A stretch of 64,000 bases of DNA, from positions 1 through 64,000 of the forward strand of contig JBDSIM010000176.1 in the NCBI GenBank assembly GCA_039917935.1, written 5' to 3'. A program made the position numbers and the translations under genes. The first letter of the stretch is position 1; every line of letters starts with the position of its first letter. Below, piece after piece: positions 1 through 8,934 of this stretch. The notes under the pieces were generated by a model that was given only the letters and a program-made list of their open reading frames with translations, made no database searches and had not been told where the DNA came from. The DNA is from Chryseosolibacter sp039917935 (GTDB lineage Bacteria > Bacteroidota > Bacteroidia > Cytophagales > Cyclobacteriaceae).

Positions 1-2056
1 AGCCTTTGGGCGTTTTGATGCGGACTTCTGCCGCAACCGGTATCAATTCTCTGAAAGGGCCTTTCATCATCATCGGATTGGTAAGGTTTACCAGGTGTGC
101 GGTCATCGAATGATCCTGTTTCCACAGCGAAACATCAATTACACTTCCAGGAGATTTTACTTCAATCAAGGGGTCTTCATTGAGCGCCCACAAGATGACA
201 TTGCGTAGAAGTGTTGCGTGATCTAAGCTCATGATCTGCCAAAAAGCGCGATCCATATCTCCCGGGATATACGCAATCCTTGCCTTACCCGTTTCGCGCA
301 GATAAACCCCACGAATAGCAGTATTGGTTACCCGAGGGTAAACATCTTCCATCGGCAAGTCAGGGTAGGATGGAATCAGCGTAACCGGACTAGGAAATTG
401 AGTTGTTGGAGAAACCTTAACCTGATGGATGGTATTGATTATCCTGTAAGCCTCTTCCAGTCCTTTCAGAACAGGATGGTACTGACTGGTTAAAGGGTCA
501 ATTTTAAATTGCAGGTAACTGTTTTGCATGGGTCCCTCCACCGCTCGGTCGTAAGAGACTCCAAAGATATCCGCGAGGCCAAAATCAGATCGCTCCTTTC
601 CGTACTCGTCATAAAGTGATGTTTCAAATGTAGCCACGAGGCTCCCGCCGCTTGCGGTAAACTTTCGCAACTGGTTGCATTGTGCATTGGAGAGGGCAGC
701 CACATTGGGCAAAATGAGTAGCTTAAATCCACTCAGGTGTTTTTCATCCAGCAAAAGGTCGTTGACCATTTCAAAAGGAATGCTGTTCTCCACCAGTAGG
801 TGATACATCCCATTTTCGTGATCGCCAATATTTTTTTGCCACGACTTCCCTCCGTAGTTCTGCTCCGTCTGTTCGGAATAAATGATACCTACCCGCGCAA
901 CCGGTGCAGTGTTTTTCAGATAGCGTTCACTTTTGTGATGTATCTGGTAAATTCTGTCTACTGTATCGAGCCAGCGTTTATCATACATTACTGCGGAGAA
1001 CTTTACGAAACAGGGAAGCATTCCACCCGCGGTTCCTTCCGCCACCCAAATCCGAGTTTCCGCTTCGGTCTGCACGGAGTCCTTCCACCGGTATTCTTCT
1101 TCCACACCCACGGTGAAAATTCCAACGAGTGGCTTCATGCCCAGGGTAGCGCGCAATTTTTTTGCTCCTTTTCCATTGGACCATGGTGGAATAACGCCCC
1201 TTCTCGCCTGTTGATCCGCAAAGAAAAAATCGGAATGCTTTCCGGTGAGCAACCTGTCAGGGAAACCGTTGGGAATAAACCGCGAGCCCTCATCAATCTT
1301 CCTGATAGCAGCATCCCAATGGAACCAAAGCTCTTTCAGTCTTTCCATCCGCCACTTTGACCATTTCTGATACGTCGGATCCAGGCGTTCATCAGTCTTC
1401 GGTAAATCAAGTCCGGAGAAAACTTTAAAATTTTTGATGCAATGTTCACAGTAACAAATCCCATGACCAGACCATCGGTTTGAAAAAATACCATCCGGTT
1501 TATAGCGTGCTGTGATCTCCCGGGTTACCTGAGTCATGAAGTCGAAATTGTATGGTCCCAGTGCACAGGTTACCCACAGCTCGGGGTTTGCCCAGTGCTT
1601 TCGTTTTGCTCCATCCGCGGTAACGGCGATATAGTCGGGATGAGCATCATACATATCCTGCCTGGTCGCATGTGGATCCGTGCGCAGAATCACGGACATA
1701 TTCATTTTCCGGCAGCCCCTTACTAATTCCCCCAACACATCCTCATTATTCAACGAATGGCTGCGATGATGCAACGGTACCTCTGTGGGATAGAATGCGA
1801 CGATACCCCCGGCGCTCAGAAGTACGCCATCGGCATGAATTTTTTTGAAATAACTTAGCCAGAAGCCGGGATCGTAATTCCCCGGATCGCTTTCTACGAA
1901 AGCGAGCTGTGCCCACCGCATGGCTTTATTAAACCGCGTTTGTCCGTTTTGAGTCAGGCCGACTGCTCCATAAGATTTGTTAGTTCCGACAGAACTGCTA
2001 AAAGCAATGCCGCTGCCTACGGCTACGGAATTTTTGATGAAATTTCTTCTATCCAT
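1..2056 (-). CDS. Exported glycosidase-like protein, GHL6 plus GH42 trimerisation-type domain (3' end outside window)
   Basis: About 685 residues are visible and the gene runs off the left edge, so the C-terminus is missing. It opens with a twin-arginine-type leader (MDRRNFIKNS) followed by a short hydrophobic stretch, so export is likely. The first half reads like the hypothetical glycosyl hydrolase 6 (GHL6) TIM-barrel family, with a strand ending RTDPHA and a later Cys-rich loop (ICYCEHC). The second half resembles the beta-galactosidase trimerisation domain of GH42 enzymes, a flavodoxin-like fold, with LLILPNVAALS and ASGGSLVATFE. Such proteins are predicted to act on exported carbohydrate substrates, but the activity is not established. 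The start at 2056 was chosen because the Tat motif begins there. The family assignment is from recognition of motifs only; the substrate is unknown. Confidence 0.8.
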   Translation of the reverse strand, partial: MDRRNFIKNSVAVGSGIAFSSSVGTNKSYGAVGLTQNGQTRFNKAMRWAQLAFVESDPGNYDPGFWLSYFKKIHADGVLLSAGGIVAFYPTEVPLHHRSHSLNNEDVLGELVRGCRKMNMSVILRTDPHATRQDMYDAHPDYIAVTADGAKRKHWANPELWVTCALGPYNFDFMTQVTREITARYKPDGIFSNRWSGHGICYCEHCIKNFKVFSGLDLPKTDERLDPTYQKWSKWRMERLKELWFHWDAAIRKIDEGSRFIPNGFPDRLLTGKHSDFFFADQQARRGVIPPWSNGKGAKKLRATLGMKPLVGIFTVGVEEEYRWKDSVQTEAETRIWVAEGTAGGMLPCFVKFSAVMYDKRWLDTVDRIYQIHHKSERYLKNTAPVARVGIIYSEQTEQNYGGKSWQKNIGDHENGMYHLLVENSIPFEMVNDLLLDEKHLSGFKLLILPNVAALSNAQCNQLRKFTASGGSLVATFETSLYDEYGKERSDFGLADIFGVSYDRAVEGPMQNSYLQFKIDPLTSQYHPVLKGLEEAYRIINTIHQVKVSPTTQFPSPVTLIPSYPDLPMEDVYPRVTNTAIRGVYLRETGKARIAYIPGDMDRAFWQIMSLDHATLLRNVILWALNEDPLIEVKSPGSVIDVSLWKQDHSMTAHLVNLTNPMMMKGPFRELIPVAAEVRIKTPKG

Positions 2057-2259
2057 AAAATTCGAAGTAAGCATCCATTAAGTTGCCAACAATATGCTGA
2101 TTTGAATGCAAGTAAGAAGGGAATGGTGCAGAAATCTATTAAAGTTTGGGTTTTTATCAACTCAATTCAATCACAAATCCTAAATTGGTGTCCAATTTCT
2201 GTAATCTCAATTGTTATTGATGTGAGTTGTCATATCAATAATTTTTAAACCCAATACAA

Positions 2260-2601
2260 ATGGACGAATTCATGCTTATTTTCAGACACGAAGATGGCCA
2301 AAAAATCGCTTCACCCGAACAAATGCAGGTCTGGATGAAACATTGGAATACTCCCCATAGGCGCACTTAACCGGACCTTTGCTCTATCAAAAGCGAATGG
2401 AAAAGCAGCAGCCATTGTTGAAGCAGAAAAGTTGCCCTTGACCGGGAATCACTTTTATTTTATTCTTTTGGGAGAACTATACTGGGATACGATCAAAAAA
2501 AAGCGAAGCAATATTTTGATAAAGCCCTTTCATTGGCAAAAACCCAGACGGACAAGAAGACAATCCAAAAGAAATTTGACATTTTAGGCGGTAAGGAGTA
2601 A
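2260..2601 (+). pseudogene. Deletion scar: YCII-domain N-terminus joined to ECF sigma factor C-terminus
   Basis: An ATG at 2260 opens a reading frame MDEFMLIFRHEDGQKIASPE, the typical start of Bacteroidota YCII-related (DGPF) proteins, but it leaves homology after about 28 residues and stops at 2368-2370. From about 2348, in another frame, the sequence reads as the C-terminal part of the COG4941-type ECF sigma factor (ALNRTFALSKANG, EAEKLPLTGNHFYF, LLGELY). A further shift at an A-run near 2500-2507 is needed to continue into KAKQYFDKALSLAKTQTD and a natural stop at 2599. In related genomes these two genes are usually adjacent, so one internal deletion removed the end of the first and the start of the second. 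Non-functional remnant; recognition is from memory of the families. Confidence 0.75.
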
Positions 2602-2663
2602 TCTAATCTAGAAGCACCCAAGTGAGATATATAAATTATGGGAATTAGCCAGCGCGCAGGCTT

Positions 2664-2912
2664 TCACGATCCAAATCCGATACTTCTTTTCTTCTTTAGC
2701 TCCCAGGTTGGGTCAGTTTGCACGGCATAAATCTCAATGGCTAGTTTCGACTGTATTCTGTGATGCACAGCAATCACCTGAAAATATTTTTTTTCACCTT
2801 CCAGCTCGGCACTAATAAATTCATTTTCTCTGGGCAAGAATGCAAATTCCCTGGAACCTAAGTTATCATACTTATCCGCCTTGTGTAGTTTCACAAAAAC
2901 CTTTGCATCCAT
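2664..2912 (-). CDS. Small conserved-looking hypothetical protein (82 aa)
   Basis: An 82-residue soluble protein without signal peptide or membrane segment. It is rich in charged residues and looks like a small beta-rich fold (KVFVKLHKADKYDNLGSREFAFLPRENEF, read in pieces) with a basic C-terminal tail (LKKKRS). I do not recognise a named family. The start codon is preceded by an AT-rich leader and the gene stands alone between the YCII/sigma scar and the aldo/keto reductase. Codon use and composition look like a real gene rather than an antisense shadow, but function is unknown. Confidence 0.55.
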   Translation of the reverse strand: MDAKVFVKLHKADKYDNLGSREFAFLPRENEFISAELEGEKKYFQVIAVHHRIQSKLAIEIYAVQTDPTWELKKKRSIGFGS

Positions 2913-2976
2913 TGTATGTATTATCTTTAACTTAATTTTGAATCAATATTCTCTCAAAGGTTGACTGCGTCGTACG

Positions 2977-3960
2977 CTAACGGTTCACAAGTTTCATGGC
3001 TCCTTCGCCATAACGCTGTCCTATATCAGGATATTTTACAATGAGTGAATCAATGTTCGACAGATCACCCTTTGTTAACCGGATATCAACCGACCCGGCA
3101 TTTTCTTCCAGATATTTTCTTTTTTTCGTTCCAGGTATGGGGATAATATCCTCGCCCTGAGCAAGAACCCAGGCGAGGGCCAACTGGGCAGGCGTGCAAC
3201 TTTTTTCTTTGGCCAGTCCGGCAAATTCCTGCATTAGTTTTTTGTTATTTTCCCAGTGCTCATTTTGCAACCTGGGCAATGTCCTTCGAAAATCGTCTTT
3301 TGCCAGTTGCTCTTTGTCTTGAATAGTGGCCGTAACAAGGCCTCTTGCCAGTGGGCTATAGGGAATGAATCCGATTTTCAATTCACGGCACGTAGCAAGA
3401 ATACCATTTTCAATATCTCTTGATAACACCGAAAATTCACTTTGCAACGCCGTGATTGGATGGACCGCGTGGGCTCTGCGAATGGATGCCTCCGAAGCCT
3501 CCGATAGTCCGAGGTATTTAACTTTTCCTTGCTTCACGAGCTCCGCCATCGCGCCCACGGTTTCCTCCACAGGAATGGTGGCATCAACTCTATGCGAATA
3601 GTAAAGGTCGATAGTATCAATTCTGAGTCGCTTCAAACTTTTTTCGACCGCAGTCTGCATATAAGCAGGCGAACCATCAAAATAATTTGTGTTGTCCTCC
3701 CGCCAGCGAAACCCAAATTTCGTGGCAATAAAAATTTTATCACGGTTAGGCACGAGGACTTTTGATACCAGCGCTTCGTTTTTACCATTTCCGTACATAT
3801 CTGCTGTATCCCAGAAATTAATTCCAAGCTCCAGTGCGAGATTTAATGTGGCAATAGATTCTTCATCGTTGGTCGCGCCGTATGCATAGCTCATACCCAT
3901 ACATCCCAGACCAACGGCAGAGAGTAATTCGTTTGTATTACCGAGTTTTCTGAATTTCAT
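2977..3960 (-). CDS. Aldo/keto reductase (327 aa)
   Basis: A full-length aldo/keto reductase, an NAD(P)H-dependent (alpha/beta)8-barrel oxidoreductase acting on aldehydes or ketones in the cytoplasm. The hallmark N-terminus (LGNTNELLSAVGLGCMGMS) is followed by the active-site region NFWDTADMYGNGKNE with the catalytic Asp and Tyr, IATKFGF with the Lys, and YYSHRVD with the His. The cofactor loop IPIPGTKKRKYLEEN is near residue 275. Length and motifs match the AKR13-like and YajO-like groups common in Bacteroidota. It stands alone, about 215 bases downstream of the start of the exported unknown gene. Substrate not predictable; it might reduce keto-sugars, but nothing nearby proves this. Confidence 0.9.
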   Translation of the reverse strand: MKFRKLGNTNELLSAVGLGCMGMSYAYGATNDEESIATLNLALELGINFWDTADMYGNGKNEALVSKVLVPNRDKIFIATKFGFRWREDNTNYFDGSPAYMQTAVEKSLKRLRIDTIDLYYSHRVDATIPVEETVGAMAELVKQGKVKYLGLSEASEASIRRAHAVHPITALQSEFSVLSRDIENGILATCRELKIGFIPYSPLARGLVTATIQDKEQLAKDDFRRTLPRLQNEHWENNKKLMQEFAGLAKEKSCTPAQLALAWVLAQGEDIIPIPGTKKRKYLEENAGSVDIRLTKGDLSNIDSLIVKYPDIGQRYGEGAMKLVNR

Positions 3961-4175
3961 GATACAACGTTATGATGATTTGAATACCCCAGGTACAGCG
4001 GGTGTGATTGCCCTTTGATTTTGCGAACCCAAAATAATAAAAATCAATGCATCCTGCAAATCCTGTCTCCAGGTCTGCCCCGGAAAAAGTATGCCCCCTC
4101 CCTGAAAGCTGAGGGGCACACGCAAAATGCAACCCAATGGATACACGCTCAGGATGATCAACATCCGAGTGGACG

Positions 4176-4997
4176 CTAGTTTAACATTTCCACAACTTCC
4201 CACAATTCACTCTTCACTAAATCGCGTGACTTGGTGGTTCTGTCAAAAATGGCATCTAAATCTTTTGAAGGGCTGGCCTTTTTAAAAGTTTTTGCATAGT
4301 CAGTCTCCATCACTTGTGCGTATGTACCGTAACGGCTACTGGTAACGTAATCGTAGGGAAAATCAGATCCGGAAGGAAAGAGTTGTCTCCATAGTCCCCA
4401 GGCTGTCGCCTGACCACTCTCTACTAACGTCTTGTGAAACGGCATCCAATCCTCCCGCTCTGTTTTAAGATAGGCTGCATTCATGCCAGGTTTAACTTTC
4501 ATATAATCGAGTCTTACAAATTTAAAAGGCAACGGCGCTGGGGGCTCCACAGCATCCGCACGGTAAATGAGCGCCTGACTTACCACGGTTCGCAGTCCTT
4601 GGATCTGCGCGGCAATCGCCGCAGGATCAGCTTTGGGATTAACCTCCTTGAACAGTTCTGCGAAAACTTCATTTGCCTCGGTGTTAGCCCATGAGGTGTA
4701 ATAGCTTACGCCCACATAATTGTAAGCGTCATTATCGCCCGTGAAATGTACCTTAAATAATATCCAATGAATAATCTTTCCCTTTGTCCTCCGCAAAGTG
4801 TGCATTGGTTTCATGGTCTCTTTCATAAACTTGACGTACTCCTGTTCTTTTCCGGCAGGCACTTTTTGCATGGTTAATCTGGCAAATACGGGCGTTGGTG
4901 ATTGCGCAGCAGTAAAATAACTGCAGAAGGTTATTAGCAGCATTGTAAGAAAAGAAACCTGGCTTCTTTTCAGGATAAAATATAAGAGGCTTTTCAT
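4176..4997 (-). CDS. Exported protein of unknown function with two repeated halves (273 aa)
   Basis: The N-terminus has a basic stretch and a hydrophobic segment ending around TAAQS, so the protein is likely secreted by Sec. The mature part looks like two related halves, each starting with a short strand of the type F(A/V)RL(T/D)(M/Y)(Q/M)KV followed by PG(K/M) and an amphipathic helix (residues about 38-60 and 157-180). This layout resembles a tandem dimeric alpha/beta barrel (ferredoxin-like) protein, as in ABM or NIPSNAP proteins, but I do not recognise a specific family. Conserved aromatic and Trp residues (SYYTSW, ATAWGLWRQLF) may line a cavity. No operon partner is visible. Confidence 0.65.
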   Translation of the reverse strand: MKSLLYFILKRSQVSFLTMLLITFCSYFTAAQSPTPVFARLTMQKVPAGKEQEYVKFMKETMKPMHTLRRTKGKIIHWILFKVHFTGDNDAYNYVGVSYYTSWANTEANEVFAELFKEVNPKADPAAIAAQIQGLRTVVSQALIYRADAVEPPAPLPFKFVRLDYMKVKPGMNAAYLKTEREDWMPFHKTLVESGQATAWGLWRQLFPSGSDFPYDYVTSSRYGTYAQVMETDYAKTFKKASPSKDLDAIFDRTTKSRDLVKSELWEVVEMLN

Positions 4998-5592
4998 AGA
5001 GAATGTTTTATTTAGGTGTTCAAATCTGCAAGAAACAATTTAAAAGCAATGCCAAACAATCACCCCCTCACTAAGCACCTATCATCTTCCCTTTAAAGCG
5101 TTCGGCCTTCACCGAATTTACAAATTGGAATGATCATTCAAAAACTTCTGCCGGGATCGTGCGGTCGGTTTGAACTCAATGATTCATGCATACCTGAATT
5201 CTGGTATGGAATTTTTTAATAAAAGGGGAATCAGTCAATGGAGCGATCAACCAATATGATCGTTCTTATTTATCACCTTTGGAAATAAAATATGGTTCTT
5301 AACGTCTCTTCCGGGCAAAAAGGTTACCATTAAGTCGGTGACAGACAGAGGCGCGAAACATATTCGGTGTTGCGTCAGGTACGGGAGTTATGTTATACCA
5401 AAAATGACTTTTCTGTATTGATTACAAGTACGGCCATTTTTTTTGCTACACATAGTGAAAACCCGCAGCAAGGCACAATTTTACCCCGCGTATGAAAATA
5501 TACCTATAATATAATGCTAAGTAAGCTTAGAAATTTGCGTGCCCTGCGTTACCTGTTGGTAAAGCCATATTAGTGGTTCAAGATCCCAAGGG
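4998..5592. other. Intergenic stretch without recognised gene
   Basis: About 600 bases between the exported unknown gene and the PKD esterase. I see only short AT-rich open frames on both strands, none with recognisable protein similarity, and no clear hairpin terminator. It probably contains the promoter for the leftward unknown gene. Confidence 0.5.
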
Positions 5593-6912
5593 CTATTTTA
5601 CAAGAATACTCATGTAATCATCATCCTTCGCACCCTGATCGTCCGTTACGGTGAGCCTGAGAATATATTTTCCTGGTTGCAGATTACTAACGGTAACCGA
5701 TGGTGAAGTGGAATTCGTAAATATTACGGACGCCCCGTAATATTTCGTCCATTTGTATGAAATAATTTTACCATTCTTATCGGTACCCGACCCATTCAAG
5801 GTAATGGAGCTTGTCGGCGAGGTGATCGTCTTGTCAACACCAGCATTCGCGACTGGTATAACATTGGTAGTGGTTGTGCTCTGAGTAACGGTGACCTTTA
5901 CATCATCGTATTTGGATGCTCCTTTATTATCTTTTACGGTTAGTCTGAAAGTATAAGACCCTTCTACCATATTATAAGCCCTTAATTTGGAACTTGTTGT
6001 ACCACTTAAACTGGTTGAGCCACCATACGTTTTTGACCATTGATAGGTTGAGATGGCCCCATCGCTATCAGAAGCGCTTCCCTGTATATACGTTTCATTG
6101 GTGGGTAAAGCGACAGCCTTGTCGGAACCTGCACTTACAACTGGAGGGCTATTTGTGGTGCTTGTCGTGCCGTTGGTAAAGGATAACATCCAGTTTATCG
6201 CGCTTGTTTCCTTATAAACCTTATCCCAGATGGTATGACCCAATCCTGAAAATAAGGTCGTTTTTGCCAGCGGATTGGGTTTCGAAGCGCAGGCATTCAC
6301 CGCGTTGATCATCTTTGTGGTCACGGTGTAAGATACGATTCCGTCACTGGTTCCATGGAAAGCCCAGAGTGCTATGTTTGCTGAGGCAATCTCACAAGCT
6401 TTGCTCAATGCACTCCCTCCGGAGCAAATGGGAACCGAGGCTGCGAATACTTCTGGATATGCACCAAGGGTTGTCCAGGTACCGTAACCGCCCAAGCTTA
6501 AACCTGTAATGTAGATCCTTCTTTCATCCACTCGCAGATATTTCTTTACGTGATTCAAAACTTCCATGACATAGTTTGCAGGCCAGGTGCCATAGGAACT
6601 TTTGAGTTGGGGCGATATCAGTATAAATGGATACTGCGAACCGTATTTTACATATTTGGCTAACCCTACGTTCGCAACTTTAAGCACGGAGCTTTTTAGT
6701 GTTGCGGGATCTGAGGAAGTGGTGCCTCTTTCTCCGATACCGTGGAGAAATATTACTATGGGATATGTACCCGTATTACTGTCATAATTTTCGGGAAGGT
6801 ATTCGAGGTATCCTGTGCCGGCGGATGAAATTTTTGCCGTTTGCTGAGCATCTGCAGTGGCAAATGACAGACTGGCCAACAAGGCCAAGGAAAAAATGAA
6901 TTTCAATCTCAT
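5593..6912 (-). CDS. Secreted alpha/beta-hydrolase esterase with two PKD-like domains
   Basis: 439 residues. A Sec signal peptide (to about residue 22, ATADAQQ) precedes an alpha/beta-hydrolase of the esterase/PHB-depolymerase-like group found in polysaccharide-degrading Bacteroidota. The oxyanion strand is FLHGIGERG (residues 55-63), the nucleophile elbow GLSLGGYG puts the catalytic Ser at about 139, HGTSDGIV gives Asp near 190, and SGLGHTIWD gives His near 226. Two PKD/K319L-like Ig domains follow (about 255-345 and 350-439), each with the NxPPVxxAGxDK type opening and a conserved YxWxK strand. They probably bind carbohydrate or act as spacers. The likely role is removal of feruloyl or acetyl groups from plant glycans. 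Family substrate is inferred. Confidence 0.85.
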   Translation of the reverse strand: MRLKFIFSLALLASLSFATADAQQTAKISSAGTGYLEYLPENYDSNTGTYPIVIFLHGIGERGTTSSDPATLKSSVLKVANVGLAKYVKYGSQYPFILISPQLKSSYGTWPANYVMEVLNHVKKYLRVDERRIYITGLSLGGYGTWTTLGAYPEVFAASVPICSGGSALSKACEIASANIALWAFHGTSDGIVSYTVTTKMINAVNACASKPNPLAKTTLFSGLGHTIWDKVYKETSAINWMLSFTNGTTSTTNSPPVVSAGSDKAVALPTNETYIQGSASDSDGAISTYQWSKTYGGSTSLSGTTSSKLRAYNMVEGSYTFRLTVKDNKGASKYDDVKVTVTQSTTTTNVIPVANAGVDKTITSPTSSITLNGSGTDKNGKIISYKWTKYYGASVIFTNSTSPSVTVSNLQPGKYILRLTVTDDQGAKDDDYMSILVK

Positions 6913-7488
6913 ACTTCAATTTTTTTTCGGGCAGGGTGTACTCAGATGTTGAACCTGCCGGGTAATGGGAATTAAAAAATATACTTAGGTAAACTATAGA
7001 CGGGGAAGTATCGATCTCGTTATGGCATAGGTATCAGGTTAGGTAAAAAAATTAGTTCTTGGTGTCTGGATTGATTTAGCTTGTCGCTTGGTGTGACGAG
7101 CTAACCTTTCTCTTACGGATCGAAAGAAACGGCTATTCCTGAAAATTTTGTTTGGTAAAAAGTTGAACGGCAGTATGTCTCGGGAATTGACCCATAGTGC
7201 CGATTAAGTTTTTAAACTAATTGAATAATGATTCTATTTTTTCCCGAAACGGAAATATCTTCTACACAACTGGGTATTCAAACAGTCGCTTAGATCATAT
7301 GCCAATCAGCAAATCAATTTTTTATCCATTAATCATTTTTATAATGACCTTGATTTGGAGGAGTATATGTCCCGCCGATGAAAAGAAATAATGGTTGGAT
7401 GAATAAGTCACCCTCTTACAGCTGGTTGGAAAGATGATGTCCCCTAGTCGGCCACCTCTTTCACCTAAATTCCTGAAAATTGATCTTT
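6913..7488. other. Intergenic stretch without recognised gene
   Basis: About 575 AT-rich bases upstream of the PKD esterase and downstream of the MFS gene. I found no coding similarity on either strand and no convincing terminator. It must hold the leftward promoter of the esterase, but I cannot point to one reliably. Confidence 0.5.
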
Positions 7489-8649
7489 TCATTTCCGCGT
7501 GGATTGGGGGCCGTTCATTCGCTCATACCTGAAAAAGAGCTGAGAAATCGGGATGAGCATTATTCCCGAAATACCAAACGTTATAAAAGACAACCGAAGA
7601 CTAAATGCATGTGCCAGATAGCCAATGAGTGGCGGACCAATCAGCATACCCACAATGCTGTAGGTGGCAATTATGGAGATGGCCATCCCAGGTGAGTATT
7701 TTTGAGAATGCCCTGCCAAAGTAAACGTCATAGGTATCACCGAGGCCGTACCTAATCCCACTAAACAAAATCCAACCATCGAAGGCCAAAAACTAGGAAG
7801 CCACACCGCGAGGGATATTCCAATAAATACAAAAGAGGCACTAATAATGTATGTTCTGGACATGCCAATTCTTTCGACAATGCGATCAGAGGCAAACCTT
7901 GATAAAGCCATACAGATCATAAAAAACAAATAACCCCAGGTGAAGATCTCAACTTTGACAACTTCCTTGAAGTAAACACCTCCCCAGTCGAACATGCCTC
8001 CTTCGCATATGGCCGCAAAAAAAACGATGAGGCCCAGGTAAACAATATAGGGATCCGGTTTTCCGAATTTCAATTTGTTACCCGTAGATGCGCGGTCTTT
8101 TCGCAATAAAAATGGTTGGCATAAAATCGTCGCAATAAATGTCAGTAAAGAAACAACCAGCAAATGGTAATCCATTGTGACACCCAGGCCCACCAGCAAA
8201 GTTGAGAAACCTACTCCTGCAATCCCTCCAGTACTCCAAAGTCCATGAAAAGAGCCGTTGATTTTCCTTTCAAATAAATTTTGAAGGGTGATAGCCTGCG
8301 TATTCAGCGAAATATTGAGGATCCTAAAACTAAAAGACAAAAGTGAAATCGCCGCTATCAGCAAGGGGGTAGTATTGGCAAATCCTATTGCAAATGTGGC
8401 AATCGATAGCAAAACAAAACCACCCGCAAGCGGGATACGGCTGTCAAAACGTGAAACTAACCAGCCAGAAAACGGAAGCCCGACGAGCGAGGCGACCGGC
8501 ATGCATAGTAAAATAGTTCCCAGTTGCGCTTCATTATAATCGAAGGTGGTTTTAATGGTTGGTATTCGGGATGCCCAGGAAGAAAAACAAAAACCCGAAA
8601 GAAAGAAAAATACGCTGAGAAAGATTCTTTGTCTGTTTTTTAAATCCAT
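7489..8649 (-). CDS. MFS transporter, YbjJ/MosC-like sugar permease group
   Basis: A twelve-helix major facilitator. The signature FSSWASRIPTIK in the first helix and the FHGLWSTGGIAG segment in the fifth helix are typical of the YbjJ/MosC-like branch related to fucose permease. I start it at MDLKNRQRIF (8649), because the 19 residues upstream (from 8706) are polar and unlike the family. An inner-membrane role in uptake or efflux of a small sugar is inferred. It is the first gene of a leftward unit upstream of the exported glycosidases only in position, since an intergenic gap of more than 200 bases with a repeated motif separates it from the GH5-like gene. It ends with a hydrophilic tail. 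Confidence 0.85.
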   Translation of the reverse strand: MDLKNRQRIFLSVFFFLSGFCFSSWASRIPTIKTTFDYNEAQLGTILLCMPVASLVGLPFSGWLVSRFDSRIPLAGGFVLLSIATFAIGFANTTPLLIAAISLLSFSFRILNISLNTQAITLQNLFERKINGSFHGLWSTGGIAGVGFSTLLVGLGVTMDYHLLVVSLLTFIATILCQPFLLRKDRASTGNKLKFGKPDPYIVYLGLIVFFAAICEGGMFDWGGVYFKEVVKVEIFTWGYLFFMICMALSRFASDRIVERIGMSRTYIISASFVFIGISLAVWLPSFWPSMVGFCLVGLGTASVIPMTFTLAGHSQKYSPGMAISIIATYSIVGMLIGPPLIGYLAHAFSLRLSFITFGISGIMLIPISQLFFRYERMNGPQSTRK

Positions 8650-8737
8650 GCCATCCAGATTCGCGGGCGAATATCTGATAAAATAAGGCAGAAAATGGGT
8701 GTTCACCCAAAAAATTAATTTAGGTCAAATAAATCAA

Positions 8738-8815
8738 AAAAACATAATGGTATAGTCTGTTGGGAAAAAATGATCCTTTTATCGATTAACTAAAATATAA
8801 AAACATGACGGTATA
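8738..8815 (-). promoter_or_regulatory. Two near-identical 17-bp direct repeats, possible operator
   Basis: The sequences aaaaacataatggtata (8738-8754) and aaaaacatgacggtata (8799-8815) match at 15 of 17 positions, in the same orientation and 61 bases apart. They lie just upstream of the leftward MFS permease. Read on the minus strand each contains TATACC followed by ATGTTTTT. The spacing near six helical turns would suit a regulator that binds on one face of DNA. Function is inferred only from position. Confidence 0.35.
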
Positions 8816-8934
8816 AAGTAAGCAGTCAACAACCACAGCAGCATGTGTCGGGAAAAAAGACGCAAGGAACATACGCCATCCTTTAAATAGGCGGGGAATT
8901 TAAAAAAGATTTTCAGGTAGTATCACAAAAATAA

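Noticed and set aside
800..1360. 186-residue plus-strand ORF inside the left-edge glycosidase
   Set aside because: Antisense to a well-supported gene; no recognisable motifs and composition of a shadow.
6913..7488. Short plus-strand frames in the gap before the MFS gene
   Set aside because: Less than 75 codons, no family-like residues; ordinary for AT-rich spacers.
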